Origin: a virus
DNA: 41,669 nt
Reading direction: 5' to 3' (one strand)
Virus record (IMG/VR): IMGVR_UViG_3300028297_000008
Location: 1 to 41,669 of that record
Shown: positions 15,147-23,197 of the stretch, one piece after another
Layout: every line of letters starts with the position of its first letter
Numbering within the stretch: the stretch's first letter is position 1
Program-made: the position numbers and the translations under genes
The notes under the pieces: model-generated
The model's database searches: none
What the model saw: only the letters and a program-made list of their open reading frames with translations
What the model was told of the DNA's origin: nothing

Positions 15147-16760
15147 TTAATTTTTAATTGATACTTTGTATGTAAAGTCGGCATTTTCACTAACCACGGT
15201 GTTCTTCATTCTAATTGCTAACGTGTCGTTAACAGTATCAGAATTGATATCAAATAGTTGTGCTTTTAACTCTAACTTGTCTGCAATTCCTGCATCTCCG
15301 TTATAGTCATATGTGTCACTGTATGTTACTGAGTCATTGCTTTTGTTAACAATAACTTCTAATATACCTTGACGCATAGCATCTACTTGGTTACTCTTAT
15401 ATTGGTATTCAATAATGTATGTACGAGTATAGTCACCTGGTAGTCTAAAGATAGTTTCAAATGAGTTCTGTTGAATTGTTTGTATCTTATTACTAAAACT
15501 ATATCCTGAATGGATTGGTCCTTGTACTTCTGAAATGTAAGGTGTAGTTTGGAAAGCAGTATCTAACATAAGATCGTTTGTTCTGCTAAACCAATCGCCA
15601 CAAGTCTTGTTGCCTTCCTGTACACTATTGATAATAGTGTAAGCCGCCGCAGTACTTGTACCGCCGTTGTTACCTACATTTAAAAATTTGTTATTTGAAC
15701 TTACATTGTATCTGCCTGTTTGGAAAATGATTGCGTTTCTATCAATGTTACTAAATGTAGAACTTTCAAACAAGTTTCTTTGTGGTCCTGTTGATTGTCC
15801 TTGAGCACCTACGATTGTGTTCTCTCCAAACCATACTCCGTATGATAAAAGATCAAACAAACAATTTGTAAATGTATTTTCGTATACATCGTCATCACTC
15901 TTAACACCGTGAGCAAAGCCATCAATCTTAACATCATCAAACAAGTTATTGAAACAACCAACAACTGTACTTAGGTTGTCCATGCTAACTCCAATACTTG
16001 CCGCAACAATACCTATGCCTGATGTCCACGGTCCTTTTATCTGTAAGTTCTTAAACACACTGTTCTTACAACTTACAAGTTCAATACCTGTGAAACTTCC
16101 TAAGTTGTGTTGTAGTGTCATGCCTTCTAATGTAATGTCTTGTGCTTGTGTAAGTGATGTACTTGTACTGTCATCAGCATAGTTGCCTGGGGTACTGTTA
16201 CTGTTCACTGTAGTAAAGATAGGATAGTTGCCTGTCTGTATAATAAATGTTTTGTTTCTACCTGCACCTTTGATAGTTGCGTGTGGAGGTATCTTAATTG
16301 AGTTTGAAATGTTATATGTACCTGCTTCTAAAACAAGTGTAACTCTACTTTGTGTTGTACCTTTTGAAGCAGTGTTAATAAACAACTGATCAATAGCACG
16401 TTGTAGTGTTGAAGTTTGATCTGAACCATCACCTATTCCACCGAAAGACTTAATGCTAACGATGTCATCTAATCTGCTTTGAAGTGTTCTTTTAATTGGT
16501 CCACTAACTGTTGCACCAGTTTGGATTGTGCCATCTTGATAAGTGTATTGATCTGCAAGTGTAAAAAGGTTATCGTTTTCAGTTAATACTTTTGTATTAC
16601 CTACTGCCGGTGATCCTTCACTAACACTGCCGTTACCAATGTATAGTTCTTGTGAGTCTACTGCCCAGCCAAGTTCACCACCTGCAAGTTGAGGTATTCC
16701 TGAACCACTGTTTTTGCGTCCTCTACGTATTTGAATTCTTGATATTTGAACTACAGCCAC
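15147..16760 (-). CDS. Tail fibre / parallel beta-helix protein
   Basis: 537 residues. Residues 1-60 form a phage fibre attachment module (IQIRRGRKNSGSG, LAGGELGWAVDSQELYIGNG). From about 95 on, a right-handed beta-helix of the pectate-lyase/tailspike type begins (IKSFGGIGDGSDQTSTLQRAID) and runs through many N- and G-rich coils to about 420. The C-terminal 110 residues look like a separate beta domain. It probably binds or cleaves host surface polysaccharide. The start codon is GTG with GGAGT upstream and a GATAAATA promoter octamer 26 nt before it. Confidence 0.85.
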   Translation of the reverse strand: MAVVQISRIQIRRGRKNSGSGIPQLAGGELGWAVDSQELYIGNGSVSEGSPAVGNTKVLTENDNLFTLADQYTYQDGTIQTGATVSGPIKRTLQSRLDDIVSIKSFGGIGDGSDQTSTLQRAIDQLFINTASKGTTQSRVTLVLEAGTYNISNSIKIPPHATIKGAGRNKTFIIQTGNYPIFTTVNSNSTPGNYADDSTSTSLTQAQDITLEGMTLQHNLGSFTGIELVSCKNSVFKNLQIKGPWTSGIGIVAASIGVSMDNLSTVVGCFNNLFDDVKIDGFAHGVKSDDDVYENTFTNCLFDLLSYGVWFGENTIVGAQGQSTGPQRNLFESSTFSNIDRNAIIFQTGRYNVSSNNKFLNVGNNGGTSTAAAYTIINSVQEGNKTCGDWFSRTNDLMLDTAFQTTPYISEVQGPIHSGYSFSNKIQTIQQNSFETIFRLPGDYTRTYIIEYQYKSNQVDAMRQGILEVIVNKSNDSVTYSDTYDYNGDAGIADKLELKAQLFDINSDTVNDTLAIRMKNTVVSENADFTYKVSIKN

Positions 16761-16785
16761 TTACTAACTCCTAAATTGTTATTAG

Positions 16786-16793
16786 TATTTATC
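16786..16793 (-). promoter_or_regulatory. Late-type promoter octamer GATAAATA (tail fibre)
   Basis: Minus-strand GATAAATA 26 nt before the GTG start; the leader carries GGAGT. Confidence 0.6.
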
Positions 16794-16797
16794 GACT

Positions 16798-17478
16798 TCA
16801 AGCGAACTTATCGTAGTACATATACACACGATCCCACCACTTTTGCTCCCACTCTGCAAAGTTTTCTGGTAATAAATCGAACTGTTGATACTGTAAGTCG
16901 CGACTGCACATGAATACGTGGCCTTCCTTAATATCTGTACCGTATATTTCGTTATGTGCTAAGGCATAGGCTACAAGTTGCAAATAGTAATCCTCTACCC
17001 ATTCTGCTTTCTTAGGTTTGTTAGTTTGTTTAAAGTCCATAATAGCAGGCTGTCCTTTGTATTGTCCTACAAGGTCTGTAGTTCCTGCATAGATCTTAGG
17101 ATGAAACAAGTTAATCTCTGATCCCCATACTTCATCTACATGCGTCATTGCTTCTTCTTTAATTACTGTTGCCATTTTATGTGCCTGTTGGGCATATGGA
17201 TTACTGCCTGGCTGTGGCCATTCTGCAAGTTCAATATAGTCTTCAAGGTACTTGTGCATACGTGTACCAACACCAGCCGCTTCAGTAACAATCTCTTTGG
17301 CCTTTTGTTCTCCTACACGTTTCTTCCATGCAATCAATCCTGACTTGTCTTTTGTTTTATCTAAGATTGTAGTAACACTTGCGACAGCATTACCATCTGG
17401 ACAAGCATACAAACGTTTACCGTCAACAGACTGTTTTTTGATTTCGCTATACTGATAGCGTTCTGTAATTAATGACAA
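16798..17478 (-). CDS. PD-(D/E)XK (RecB/Cas4-like) nuclease
   Basis: 226 residues. The order of motifs is GTRMHKYLEDY (His-containing motif near residue 72), YAGTTDLVGQYKG (Asp), then IMDFKQ (Asp-x-Lys), and a C-terminal QLVAYALAH helix. This matches RecB-family exonucleases and the MGME1/Cas4-like group in T4-like marine phages. It probably processes DNA ends during replication or recombination. The start is TTG with an AGAGGAAA site. Confidence 0.82.
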   Translation of the reverse strand: MSLITERYQYSEIKKQSVDGKRLYACPDGNAVASVTTILDKTKDKSGLIAWKKRVGEQKAKEIVTEAAGVGTRMHKYLEDYIELAEWPQPGSNPYAQQAHKMATVIKEEAMTHVDEVWGSEINLFHPKIYAGTTDLVGQYKGQPAIMDFKQTNKPKKAEWVEDYYLQLVAYALAHNEIYGTDIKEGHVFMCSRDLQYQQFDLLPENFAEWEQKWWDRVYMYYDKFA

Positions 17479-17480
17479 AA

Positions 17481-18038
17481 TTATTTCCTCTTATATTCGA
17501 TATCGTAAACGACAGTACGTCTAATACTGTCGGTAGGATACACACCGTGCCACACTTTACCTTCAAGGCATACTATGCCTCCTTGTACACTTGGAAAGTG
17601 TTGTGGGTGTTGGTATCCATTGGGTTCTGGCATTATTGAAAAAAGCATACCGTTAAACTTATTCTTTGTATTATGATATATTGGAACATCATCTAAGTGT
17701 ATAACGGCACTAAAAGTATTCTTATCCATATCTCCTTGATGTACATGAAGTCCTTGGTATCCACCTTTTTGATAGTAGATGATCCAAGATTCAATACATT
17801 TGAATTCGGTTATATTTTTAAATGCAAGTTGCTGTTCAAGCCATAGAAAGAATCTATCTTGTATTCTTTGGTAGTCTTGATTATCTTTTGGAATATAGAT
17901 CTGCTCGCCATCTACAGTTGTAGTGCCGGTGCTTTCGTCATCTGCAATAATTTTATCAAATAATACTTCAAACTCTCTATATTGAGGATAGAGAGAATGC
18001 CAAGTCCATTGATCTGCAACTTCTTTATAATTTTCCAT
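17481..18038 (-). CDS. 2OG-Fe(II) oxygenase-like protein
   Basis: 185 residues. Candidate iron ligands are in GLHVHQGDMDKN and the distal His in EGKVWHGVYP, followed by RRTVVYDIEY with the 2-oxoglutarate-binding Arg. The fold is the double-stranded beta helix; the substrate is unknown. Driven by a perfect sigma70-type promoter at 18063-18091. Two nt separate it from the downstream nuclease gene. Confidence 0.72.
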   Translation of the reverse strand: MENYKEVADQWTWHSLYPQYREFEVLFDKIIADDESTGTTTVDGEQIYIPKDNQDYQRIQDRFFLWLEQQLAFKNITEFKCIESWIIYYQKGGYQGLHVHQGDMDKNTFSAVIHLDDVPIYHNTKNKFNGMLFSIMPEPNGYQHPQHFPSVQGGIVCLEGKVWHGVYPTDSIRRTVVYDIEYKRK

Positions 18039-18062
18039 TACTTACCTTTAGTCGTAGCGTAC

Positions 18063-18091
18063 ATTATATAGTACTTACGTTATAAAGTCAA
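18063..18091 (-). promoter_or_regulatory. Sigma70-type promoter
   Basis: Minus strand TTGACT (18091-18086), 17-bp spacer, TATAAT (18068-18063), about 25 nt before the 2OG oxygenase ATG. Confidence 0.8.
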
Positions 18092-18110
18092 GTGTTTTTT
18101 TATAAGTGGA

Positions 18111-18410
18111 TTATTGCATTGCATTGGCAGTAGCACTTTGAGCCATTTGGTCAACTGTGTCATCGCCTTGTGCAGGTTGTTGTGGTTCTTCGCCACCTTT
18201 GAGTGTTATGCCTTCAGGATCAAAACTTGCAACAAGTTCTTGTACTATTGGATCCTGGTCGTAAACTGCTTTGAAAGTCTCTTGGTCATGTTGCTCACCG
18301 CCCATGTTATCCATGTAACCGTTAAGTTCGTCCCAAGAGACTTTTTCAGTTTTGTTTTTTACAAGTAAATTTAAGATTTTCGTTAGATTGGGTGAAGCAG
18401 ACTCAATTAC
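18111..18410 (-). CDS. -1 frameshift extension of the putative scaffold gene
   Basis: This open frame has 99 codons. It begins at the A-tract at the end of the upstream gene and has no ATG, GTG or TTG until an ATG at 18314 that lacks a ribosome binding site. Residues before that ATG look coding (VSWDELNGY runs directly into MDNMGG), so separate initiation at 18314 is unlikely. The product is acidic and Gln/Asp-rich at its C-terminus. It is best read as the C-terminal part of a fusion made by -1 slippage at 18416-18410, about 360 residues in total. A simple indel splitting one gene is the alternative. Confidence 0.6.
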   Translation of the reverse strand, partial: VIESASPNLTKILNLLVKNKTEKVSWDELNGYMDNMGGEQHDQETFKAVYDQDPIVQELVASFDPEGITLKGGEEPQQPAQGDDTVDQMAQSATANAMQ

Positions 18411-19192
18411 TTTTTTTTTGAGTCAGCACCTCCAAGTATAGTACCAAGTCTACGTGAACGCTCTATGCTTTCTCTTGCTGGTCTACCTGCGTCTTCTTCG
18501 CCACCTGTTGCTGGCTCTGCCGCGGCAAACTCATCACCACCTTCTTCTGCTGGTGCTTCTGCTTCTGCTTCTGCGTCTACTGTTGGTTCCATTTCTGGAT
18601 CTTCTTCTGCTGGTGCTTCGTCGCCCATTGTTTCTGGTGCACCCTCGCCTGTCAGTACGGCTACGCCGCCTGTTAATGCGTCACGTGTTGTTTCAAGTGT
18701 TGTGAATAATTGTTCTAATGCTGGCTTAACTGTTCCTATGAATGATTCAGATTGTTCACTGCCCATTTCATCTCTAATCTTGTCGCCTATTTCAAGCATT
18801 GATTCTGTTTGCATTTCTGCTGTGTCTTCCATCCAGCCTGTAACTCTGTCAACCATGTCCTTTGCGGCCATAACAAGTGTTGCTTCTTCTTCAGCGCCTT
18901 CTGTGATTGCTTTGTCTGCTTCTACATCGCCTTCTACAATATGTGCTCTTTCATCAATTGCCTGGTTAATAACTTTAAGGAACATACTTTTCTTTTGGTA
19001 ATCTTCGTTACCTACTGCATCAAATGATTCGTTAGTTTCGATATCATGTAATGCTGTACGCAATTTGTTTCTTGCGTCCATTAATTGATCAGTTGAAAAC
19101 TTATCTACGTCTACTGTTTGTCCGAATCTTTTATCAAGGCTTTCGTTCAAGCTCTTTGCTGTGATCGGTTTATTAAAATGGCTTATTCTCAT
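18407..19192 (-). CDS. Putative prohead scaffold/core protein (zero-frame product)
   Basis: 261 residues. An N-terminal half of predicted helices is followed by a low-complexity acidic region (about 195-245, rich in E, A, P, D, G) and a short basic end SKKK. Highly acidic, helical, Ala/Glu-rich proteins near small basic internal proteins are typical of T4-type prohead cores (gp22/gp67/gp68-like), but sequence similarity is not demonstrable by eye. The gene ends in nine A residues with a dnaX-like slippery site. Late-type GATAAATA at 19216-19223. Confidence 0.55.
   Translation of the reverse strand: MRISHFNKPITAKSLNESLDKRFGQTVDVDKFSTDQLMDARNKLRTALHDIETNESFDAVGNEDYQKKSMFLKVINQAIDERAHIVEGDVEADKAITEGAEEEATLVMAAKDMVDRVTGWMEDTAEMQTESMLEIGDKIRDEMGSEQSESFIGTVKPALEQLFTTLETTRDALTGGVAVLTGEGAPETMGDEAPAEEDPEMEPTVDAEAEAEAPAEEGGDEFAAAEPATGGEEDAGRPARESIERSRRLGTILGGADSKKK
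18410..18433 (-). promoter_or_regulatory. Predicted -1 programmed frameshift signal
   Basis: The slippery heptamer A-AAA-AAG lies in frame at 18416-18410, directly before the zero-frame TAA (18409-18407). A perfect Shine-Dalgarno-like GGAGGT (18433-18428) sits 11 nt upstream, the same arrangement that stimulates slippage in E. coli dnaX. GACTCAA and TTGAGTC flank the A-tract as an inverted repeat. A -1 shift opens the 99-codon extension. Confidence 0.65.
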
Positions 19193-19214
19193 TGCTTGTT
19201 CCTTTTAACTATAT

Positions 19215-19646
19215 TTATTTATCAAAAAGATAGTTCTCAATTTGATCCCTGATACGCATACATTCGTCCATTGCTATCTCAAACCGCATTTGCGCCGAAT
19301 CTGCACGTATTTCGTCCTTACTATGCTCTACAGTATACTTATAAAATATAGCATCGTTATAGTATTTACTCAATTTAGACTCTAAACGCTTAATATCAGA
19401 TACAGAATGGTGTAACCCATGTGCTGTGCAATGTGCGATTGCAAGTGCAGTAGTCTTAGACGGGGTAAAGATTACATGGGATTTGTCTACAAGATTGAAT
19501 ACATGATACCCTTTACCGTTTCTACGCATGACAACATTCTTTATGCGTATGCTATTACCCTTTTTATATGGTACGGGATACTCTGCCAGTTCGGCATCCA
19601 TTATCTCGTTTAAGAGTTTAGTTATATTAGGGTTTGTATGTTTCAT
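19215..19646 (-). CDS. Hypothetical phage protein
   Basis: 143 residues, mixed. The central VDKSHVIFTPSKTTALAIAHCTAHG segment is followed by a long helical C-terminus. No family named. Overlaps the next gene upstream by 20 nt. It lies in the block of putative virion/core genes. Confidence 0.55.
   Translation of the reverse strand: MKHTNPNITKLLNEIMDAELAEYPVPYKKGNSIRIKNVVMRRNGKGYHVFNLVDKSHVIFTPSKTTALAIAHCTAHGLHHSVSDIKRLESKLSKYYNDAIFYKYTVEHSKDEIRADSAQMRFEIAMDECMRIRDQIENYLFDK
19216..19223 (-). promoter_or_regulatory. Late-type promoter octamer GATAAATA
   Basis: Minus-strand GATAAATA followed by AATATAG, 23 nt before the ATG of the putative scaffold gene. It overlaps the stop region of 19215-19646. 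Confidence 0.6.
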
Positions 19647-19845
19647 TTGCCATAACCAGTATTCTACCGTTTTTAACTACTTTACTTACTAAAGCCTTTC
19701 TGATAAGAGATTCAATCACGAATTGCTCTCTTTCAGTGTAAGCATGAATAGGAGTAACATCTCCTTTAGACATTTGGTTCAATACTTCTGATTCCTCATT
19801 GCTTAATGCTATTGTAAAAGTCTGTAAAAGTTCGTTAATTTTCAT
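19627..19845 (-). CDS. Small hypothetical protein, winged-helix-like
   Basis: 72 residues. Begins MKINELLQTF, then a helix-turn region and TEREQFVIESLIRKALVSKV followed by a beta hairpin, a layout compatible with a small winged helix. No DNA-binding evidence beyond this. Overlaps the 3' neighbour. Confidence 0.5.
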   Translation of the reverse strand: MKINELLQTFTIALSNEESEVLNQMSKGDVTPIHAYTEREQFVIESLIRKALVSKVVKNGRILVMANETYKP

Positions 19846-19848
19846 TGG

Positions 19849-20382
19849 TTATCCAGTTGTCATTTGCTTGATAATTGGATCCAAATCTTTTTTAACATGA
19901 ACTGTTTTTATTGGTTCGCCTGGTTTGGCTTTTGGATTTTTCAGTGTTACTTCATTGCCCTTAACACTGTCTATTTCAAAGTCTTGTTGTTTTCCTTGTG
20001 CATCTGGCATCGGAAGAGTACTTCCGGGTTTTAATACTGCCTGTGCCATCTTGTTAGCAACCATACCTTGTGCTTTATTCACTGCCTTTGTTGCAAGTTT
20101 CTGTGCGGCGCCTTTAGCACCTTTCGCGGCCATCTGTCCCATCTTCTGCCCTACTCTGCCAATGCCTTTTGCACCTGCCTTCGCAACTGCTCCTGCACCT
20201 TTAGCCGCCATCTTACCTGCGGCCGCGGCACCTTTCATTGCTAACTTGCCTGCCGCTCCTGCGACTGCACCTAACATTGCTGGGACTGCCTCGTCAATCT
20301 GTTCTGGAGTGTAATGAGGATACTTGTTTGCAAGAATTTCTCTTGCACGTTCTTCAGTAAGTTGAATCTCGTTGTATCTCAT
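19849..20382 (-). CDS. Ala/Lys-rich putative internal capsid protein
   Basis: 177 residues. The N-terminus MRYNEIQLTEE contains an LxE site like the cleaved capsid-targeting sequence of T4 internal proteins. From about 36 to 120 it is an Ala/Gly/Lys-rich amphipathic helix array with repeated KGA/KMAAKG units. The C-terminal 50 residues form a small folded domain. Predicted to interact with DNA or membranes after packaging; this is inferred from composition and context. Confidence 0.5.
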   Translation of the reverse strand: MRYNEIQLTEERAREILANKYPHYTPEQIDEAVPAMLGAVAGAAGKLAMKGAAAAGKMAAKGAGAVAKAGAKGIGRVGQKMGQMAAKGAKGAAQKLATKAVNKAQGMVANKMAQAVLKPGSTLPMPDAQGKQQDFEIDSVKGNEVTLKNPKAKPGEPIKTVHVKKDLDPIIKQMTTG

Positions 20383-20711
20383 TATCTTGATCTCTTTCTA
20401 CTTCTTGTTTTAGGTCTAATGTTTTTCAGGTTACGTCTGCCTGACCTGTTAATCCTTGCCAAGCGTTGTGACTGACCTCCTGCTCTTTTTCTACGTGCCG
20501 TTGCAATCTTCATCGCACTACCACGTCTTGCCTTTGCTCTCTTTATGTTAATCGAACTTTGTACCCTTTTAGGTTTGTTACAAGTTTCTGGCTTTGCAAC
20601 AATACGTCCTTTACGTGAGCCTGTTGTACATCTGTATTTACGCACAATCTTACCACCACGTCGGCCTGCAATTTGTAACGCTCCTTCTGTAATTATCTCA
20701 CTAACAATCAT
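20382..20711 (-). CDS. Very basic putative internal protein (paralogue A)
   Basis: 109 residues, extremely Arg/Lys-rich. The N-terminus MIVSEIITE-G resembles the T4 internal-protein targeting peptide (cleavage after IxE). Next comes a KIVRKYRCTTGSRKGRIV motif shared with the adjacent upstream gene, then a histone-like tail. It probably binds packaged DNA. Overlaps neighbours by one base at each end (TAATG type). Confidence 0.55.
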   Translation of the reverse strand: MIVSEIITEGALQIAGRRGGKIVRKYRCTTGSRKGRIVAKPETCNKPKRVQSSINIKRAKARRGSAMKIATARRKRAGGQSQRLARINRSGRRNLKNIRPKTRSRKRSR

Positions 20712-21037
20712 TACTTTCTCTTCTTAATTGCTATACGTTTGTTAGGCACTTTAAACCCTGCTCCAGATCTGTTCATAGTTCTTACTCTGATACTTGCTGG
20801 ATTAGTACGTTTAGTTCTTCTTGCCTTACGTGCCATTCTTGCACCAAGTCTGGCTCTTGTTTTCTTCATGCGTATCTTTGCTTTGATATTCGGTGCGGCA
20901 AAGCACTGTCCTATCTTAGATACAATACGCCCTTTGCGATGTCCTGTGGTACAACGATACTTACGGACTACTTTCTTACCTGAACGAGCCCATATCTGTT
21001 TTTCTACAAGAGGTGCGATAATATCTTCTATTAACAT
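20711..21037 (-). CDS. Very basic putative internal protein (paralogue B)
   Basis: 108 residues, a paralogue of the downstream gene. The shared core is KVVRKYRCTTGHRKGRIV plus a second Cys, after an N-terminal MLIEDIIAPLVE-K with an LxE site. The tail is Arg/Lys-rich with RMKKTRARLGARMARKARR. A CTAAATA-type promoter element lies 8-14 nt upstream of the ATG. Predicted DNA-binding internal or core protein. Confidence 0.55.
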   Translation of the reverse strand: MLIEDIIAPLVEKQIWARSGKKVVRKYRCTTGHRKGRIVSKIGQCFAAPNIKAKIRMKKTRARLGARMARKARRTKRTNPASIRVRTMNRSGAGFKVPNKRIAIKKRK

Positions 21038-21063
21038 AACACTTGTATTTAGTGTCTTAAGGA

Positions 21064-21300
21064 TTAGTTGAAGTTGATAAGGATAACGATTATTGTAGAA
21101 AGGAGCCCTGCTACAATAGTTCCGGAAGCACCAACGATTACTTTGATCATAGACTTATTGCCGTTTTGTATGTCCGAATGGATATGTTCTACCTTTTCTT
21201 CGATCTTACCTAAACGACCTTCTAAGGATTTATATCTCTGTTCGCACAAGTCTACGTGTGCTTCTAAATTTTCTTTTTCTAAACTTGTGGCTCTTGCCAT
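21064..21300 (-). CDS. Coiled-coil plus C-terminal membrane helix (XhlA-like, possible holin accessory)
   Basis: 78 residues. Residues 5-45 form a heptad-type coiled coil (LEGRLGKIEEKVEHIHSDI). Residues 52-76 form one transmembrane helix (IVGASGTIVAGLLSTIIVILI). This is the layout of XhlA/haemolysin-type phage membrane proteins that help lysis. Function not proven. TATAAATA, the exact T4 late consensus, lies at 21384-21391, about 85 nt upstream. Confidence 0.55.
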   Translation of the reverse strand: MARATSLEKENLEAHVDLCEQRYKSLEGRLGKIEEKVEHIHSDIQNGNKSMIKVIVGASGTIVAGLLSTIIVILINFN

Positions 21301-21383
21301 CTGTTCTCTCCATTGCGTGTTTATCGTGCAAGGGGCCTATTATGTACCTAATTGAGATGTAATGTTTGCCTAAATTATAATAA

Positions 21384-21391
21384 TATTTATA
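21384..21391 (-). promoter_or_regulatory. Late-type promoter octamer TATAAATA
   Basis: Exact T4 late consensus on the minus strand between the 21398-21805 gene and the coiled-coil membrane gene. Confidence 0.6.
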
Positions 21392-21397
21392 CTGATT

Positions 21398-21805
21398 TTA
21401 CTCTGCATTCTCTGGTAAGATAAAGATGATATTACACTTCTTCTTACTCTTTGTTCTAAATGCTTTGTTATCAGTATTTATCGATTCTGTTAGGTTCGCT
21501 ACCACAGGTACTAAATCAAAATCATCTTTAAGTGTATTAAGATCTGTTCCTGCAACTGCTGTTTCAACATCAAACTCAAAATCCCAAACTTTATGTTTAC
21601 CCGTAAAGTCTGTACCAAAAACCCCAGTTACGTCTTGTTCAGAACATAATGGACTTACTTCGTAGTAAGGATTGAAACGCATACTCAAACAGTTAAAGAA
21701 ACTCATGAAGTTGGCTTGTTGATTGATTAACTGTTTATCAGCCTCGTTGTGTTTATACTTACGAGTCTCCGTAATATCTATTAGGGTTCTGATCGTGACT
21801 TTCAT
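21398..21805 (-). CDS. Hypothetical protein, leaderless-type start
   Basis: 135 residues from ATG 21805. The longer frame to 21823 begins inside a terminator and is not favoured. Beta-rich sequence with an AGTDLNTLKDDFDLVP segment, no family recognised; may be a virion protein. The ATG follows TATAAGTA by exactly 5 nt with no ribosome binding site, so transcription likely begins at the start codon. Confidence 0.5.
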   Translation of the reverse strand: MKVTIRTLIDITETRKYKHNEADKQLINQQANFMSFFNCLSMRFNPYYEVSPLCSEQDVTGVFGTDFTGKHKVWDFEFDVETAVAGTDLNTLKDDFDLVPVVANLTESINTDNKAFRTKSKKKCNIIFILPENAE

Positions 21806-21810
21806 AGTAT

Positions 21811-21818
21811 TACTTATA
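21811..21818 (-). promoter_or_regulatory. Late-type octamer TATAAGTA, 5 nt before ATG
   Basis: Minus-strand TATAAGTA followed by ATACT and the ATG at 21805; +1 is predicted at the ATG. It lies directly after the terminator of the upstream gene, which supports independent initiation. Confidence 0.5.
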
Positions 21819-21823
21819 GTCAT

Positions 21824-21858
21824 AAAAAAAGGGCCCAGTAAAAACTGAGCCCTTTTAA
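21824..21858 (-). terminator. Rho-independent terminator
   Basis: On the minus strand AAAAGGGCTCAG, loop TTTTTA, CTGGGCCC and a run of seven T. It ends the transcript of the 21882-22226 gene. Confidence 0.88.
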
Positions 21859-21881
21859 ACTTCGTATTAGTTAAAAACTAA

Positions 21882-22226
21882 TTACGCAGGGTTTTGGTCA
21901 AAGTCTGCAAGTAAACTTGAAGTTACTCCAGTTGAACCAGTTCCAAAGTCAGCCGCCGCAGTAAATGCGCCAGTTCCTTGAAGTGCAACTTGTACTGCAT
22001 CAGTAGTTCCACTTGTGAACACACCTGATTCAGTTAAAACAGATACACCAGCGATTGTGTGTGCATCGTTAGTTCCAGCAACATCACCTGCCGCAAGATA
22101 TGTTAACGCCGCATCTAATTCTGCTTGTGTCATGTTAGTTTTTGCAAGGTTGATGATTCTTGTTTTTCCACCTAAACCATTTCCTGCTTTAGCGATTCCG
22201 CCGTTTCCTTGTGCTATTCCAGCCAT
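21882..22226 (-). CDS. Small Gly/Ala/Thr-rich virion-type protein
   Basis: 114 residues, rich in small residues (A, G, T), beta-prone, no signal peptide. AGGAGAAA precedes the ATG; a CTAAATA late element lies about 80 nt upstream and a strong terminator follows. Isolated high-output transcription and composition suggest an abundant structural protein such as a decoration protein. No homologue is named. Confidence 0.6.
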   Translation of the reverse strand: MAGIAQGNGGIAKAGNGLGGKTRIINLAKTNMTQAELDAALTYLAAGDVAGTNDAHTIAGVSVLTESGVFTSGTTDAVQVALQGTGAFTAAADFGTGSTGVTSSLLADFDQNPA

Positions 22227-22305
22227 TTTTTTTCTCCTATGTTAAAATAAAGAAATACTTCTTCTCTTAAATGACATCTTCATTACTCTATGAAGTTGTT
22301 ACTAT

Positions 22306-22312
22306 TATTTAG
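22306..22312 (-). promoter_or_regulatory. Late-type promoter element CTAAATA
   Basis: Minus-strand CTAAATA about 80 nt upstream of the 22226 start, at the 3' end of the preceding gene. Confidence 0.45.
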
Positions 22313-23196
22313 TCTTTTTTGGAAGTTTGGCTCTGTAATGCACGTCTTTCCAGTGCTTTTAGCATGGAAATGAATGCAGGACCGCCTTTTACTATATTAT
22401 CTATAGTTTTAATGGCAGGCATGTATGCTCTAACCATTTGTGGAGGAATAGGTTTACCTTGAACGGCCATCTCAATAAATTTCTTGGCAAGCATTAAATT
22501 CTTTGTGCCAAGTAAGAATCTATAGAAGCCTAAGTCTTTTATGTCAACACTTACATCTGGTATTGATACAGTTGGCTCTGGATCTCTAACCTTAGCAGAT
22601 TCAAGATCTCTAACTGCCGCCAGTGCTTCTAAGTGTTCAATGATGTCACTGCTTCTTAGTTTTGCTCTACAAGCATACAACAAACGTGTAACAATTTTCT
22701 TTTTGTCGCCTGTTGATAATCTATTGAAGTTGAATAAACTTCTACGTATTGCTTTGTAGTCTGTGTTTACAATATTCAAAGCACTTTCAATACCTAAGAA
22801 TACTGTTTGGTCATTTAAAGAAGTTACCCTGCCTGTTGACATAGCCATCAAATATCTATTGAATGCCATTGCAGGCAATGTAGTTCTTCTACGAATAGCC
22901 ATTGCCGCTTTGGGATCTTTAAGTTTGTTTAATGCTTCTTCATCACCTTGTACAAAGTATGCAAAGTTATATAAATCTGTTGCATACATTCTAAAGTGTT
23001 TGTAACTATCTCTGTCTGTTGTTCTCTTAGCATAACCGTGAGCAACTGGAGCAAACTGAGGATACCTTCTTAATAACTCAAGGACGAGCATAGTAAGGTA
23101 TAGTCGCTCACAACAATCTGTGTAACTTAATACACGTTGATTGCCGCTATCGCGAGTCATTCTCGCTTCGTGCAGTTCTGTTAAGAAATCCATCAT
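22309..23196 (-). CDS. Hypothetical helical phage protein
   Basis: 295 residues from ATG 23196, one nt after the stop of the upstream gene; an in-frame extension to 23253 is judged an overlap artefact. Mostly alpha-helical and basic, with RRYPQFAPVAHGYAKRTTDRDSYKHFRMYATDLYNFAYF and RRTTLPAMAFNRYLM segments. No catalytic motif. Position suggests a virion or assembly protein. Confidence 0.55.
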   Translation of the reverse strand: MMDFLTELHEARMTRDSGNQRVLSYTDCCERLYLTMLVLELLRRYPQFAPVAHGYAKRTTDRDSYKHFRMYATDLYNFAYFVQGDEEALNKLKDPKAAMAIRRRTTLPAMAFNRYLMAMSTGRVTSLNDQTVFLGIESALNIVNTDYKAIRRSLFNFNRLSTGDKKKIVTRLLYACRAKLRSSDIIEHLEALAAVRDLESAKVRDPEPTVSIPDVSVDIKDLGFYRFLLGTKNLMLAKKFIEMAVQGKPIPPQMVRAYMPAIKTIDNIVKGGPAFISMLKALERRALQSQTSKKD

Positions 23197-23197
23197 C

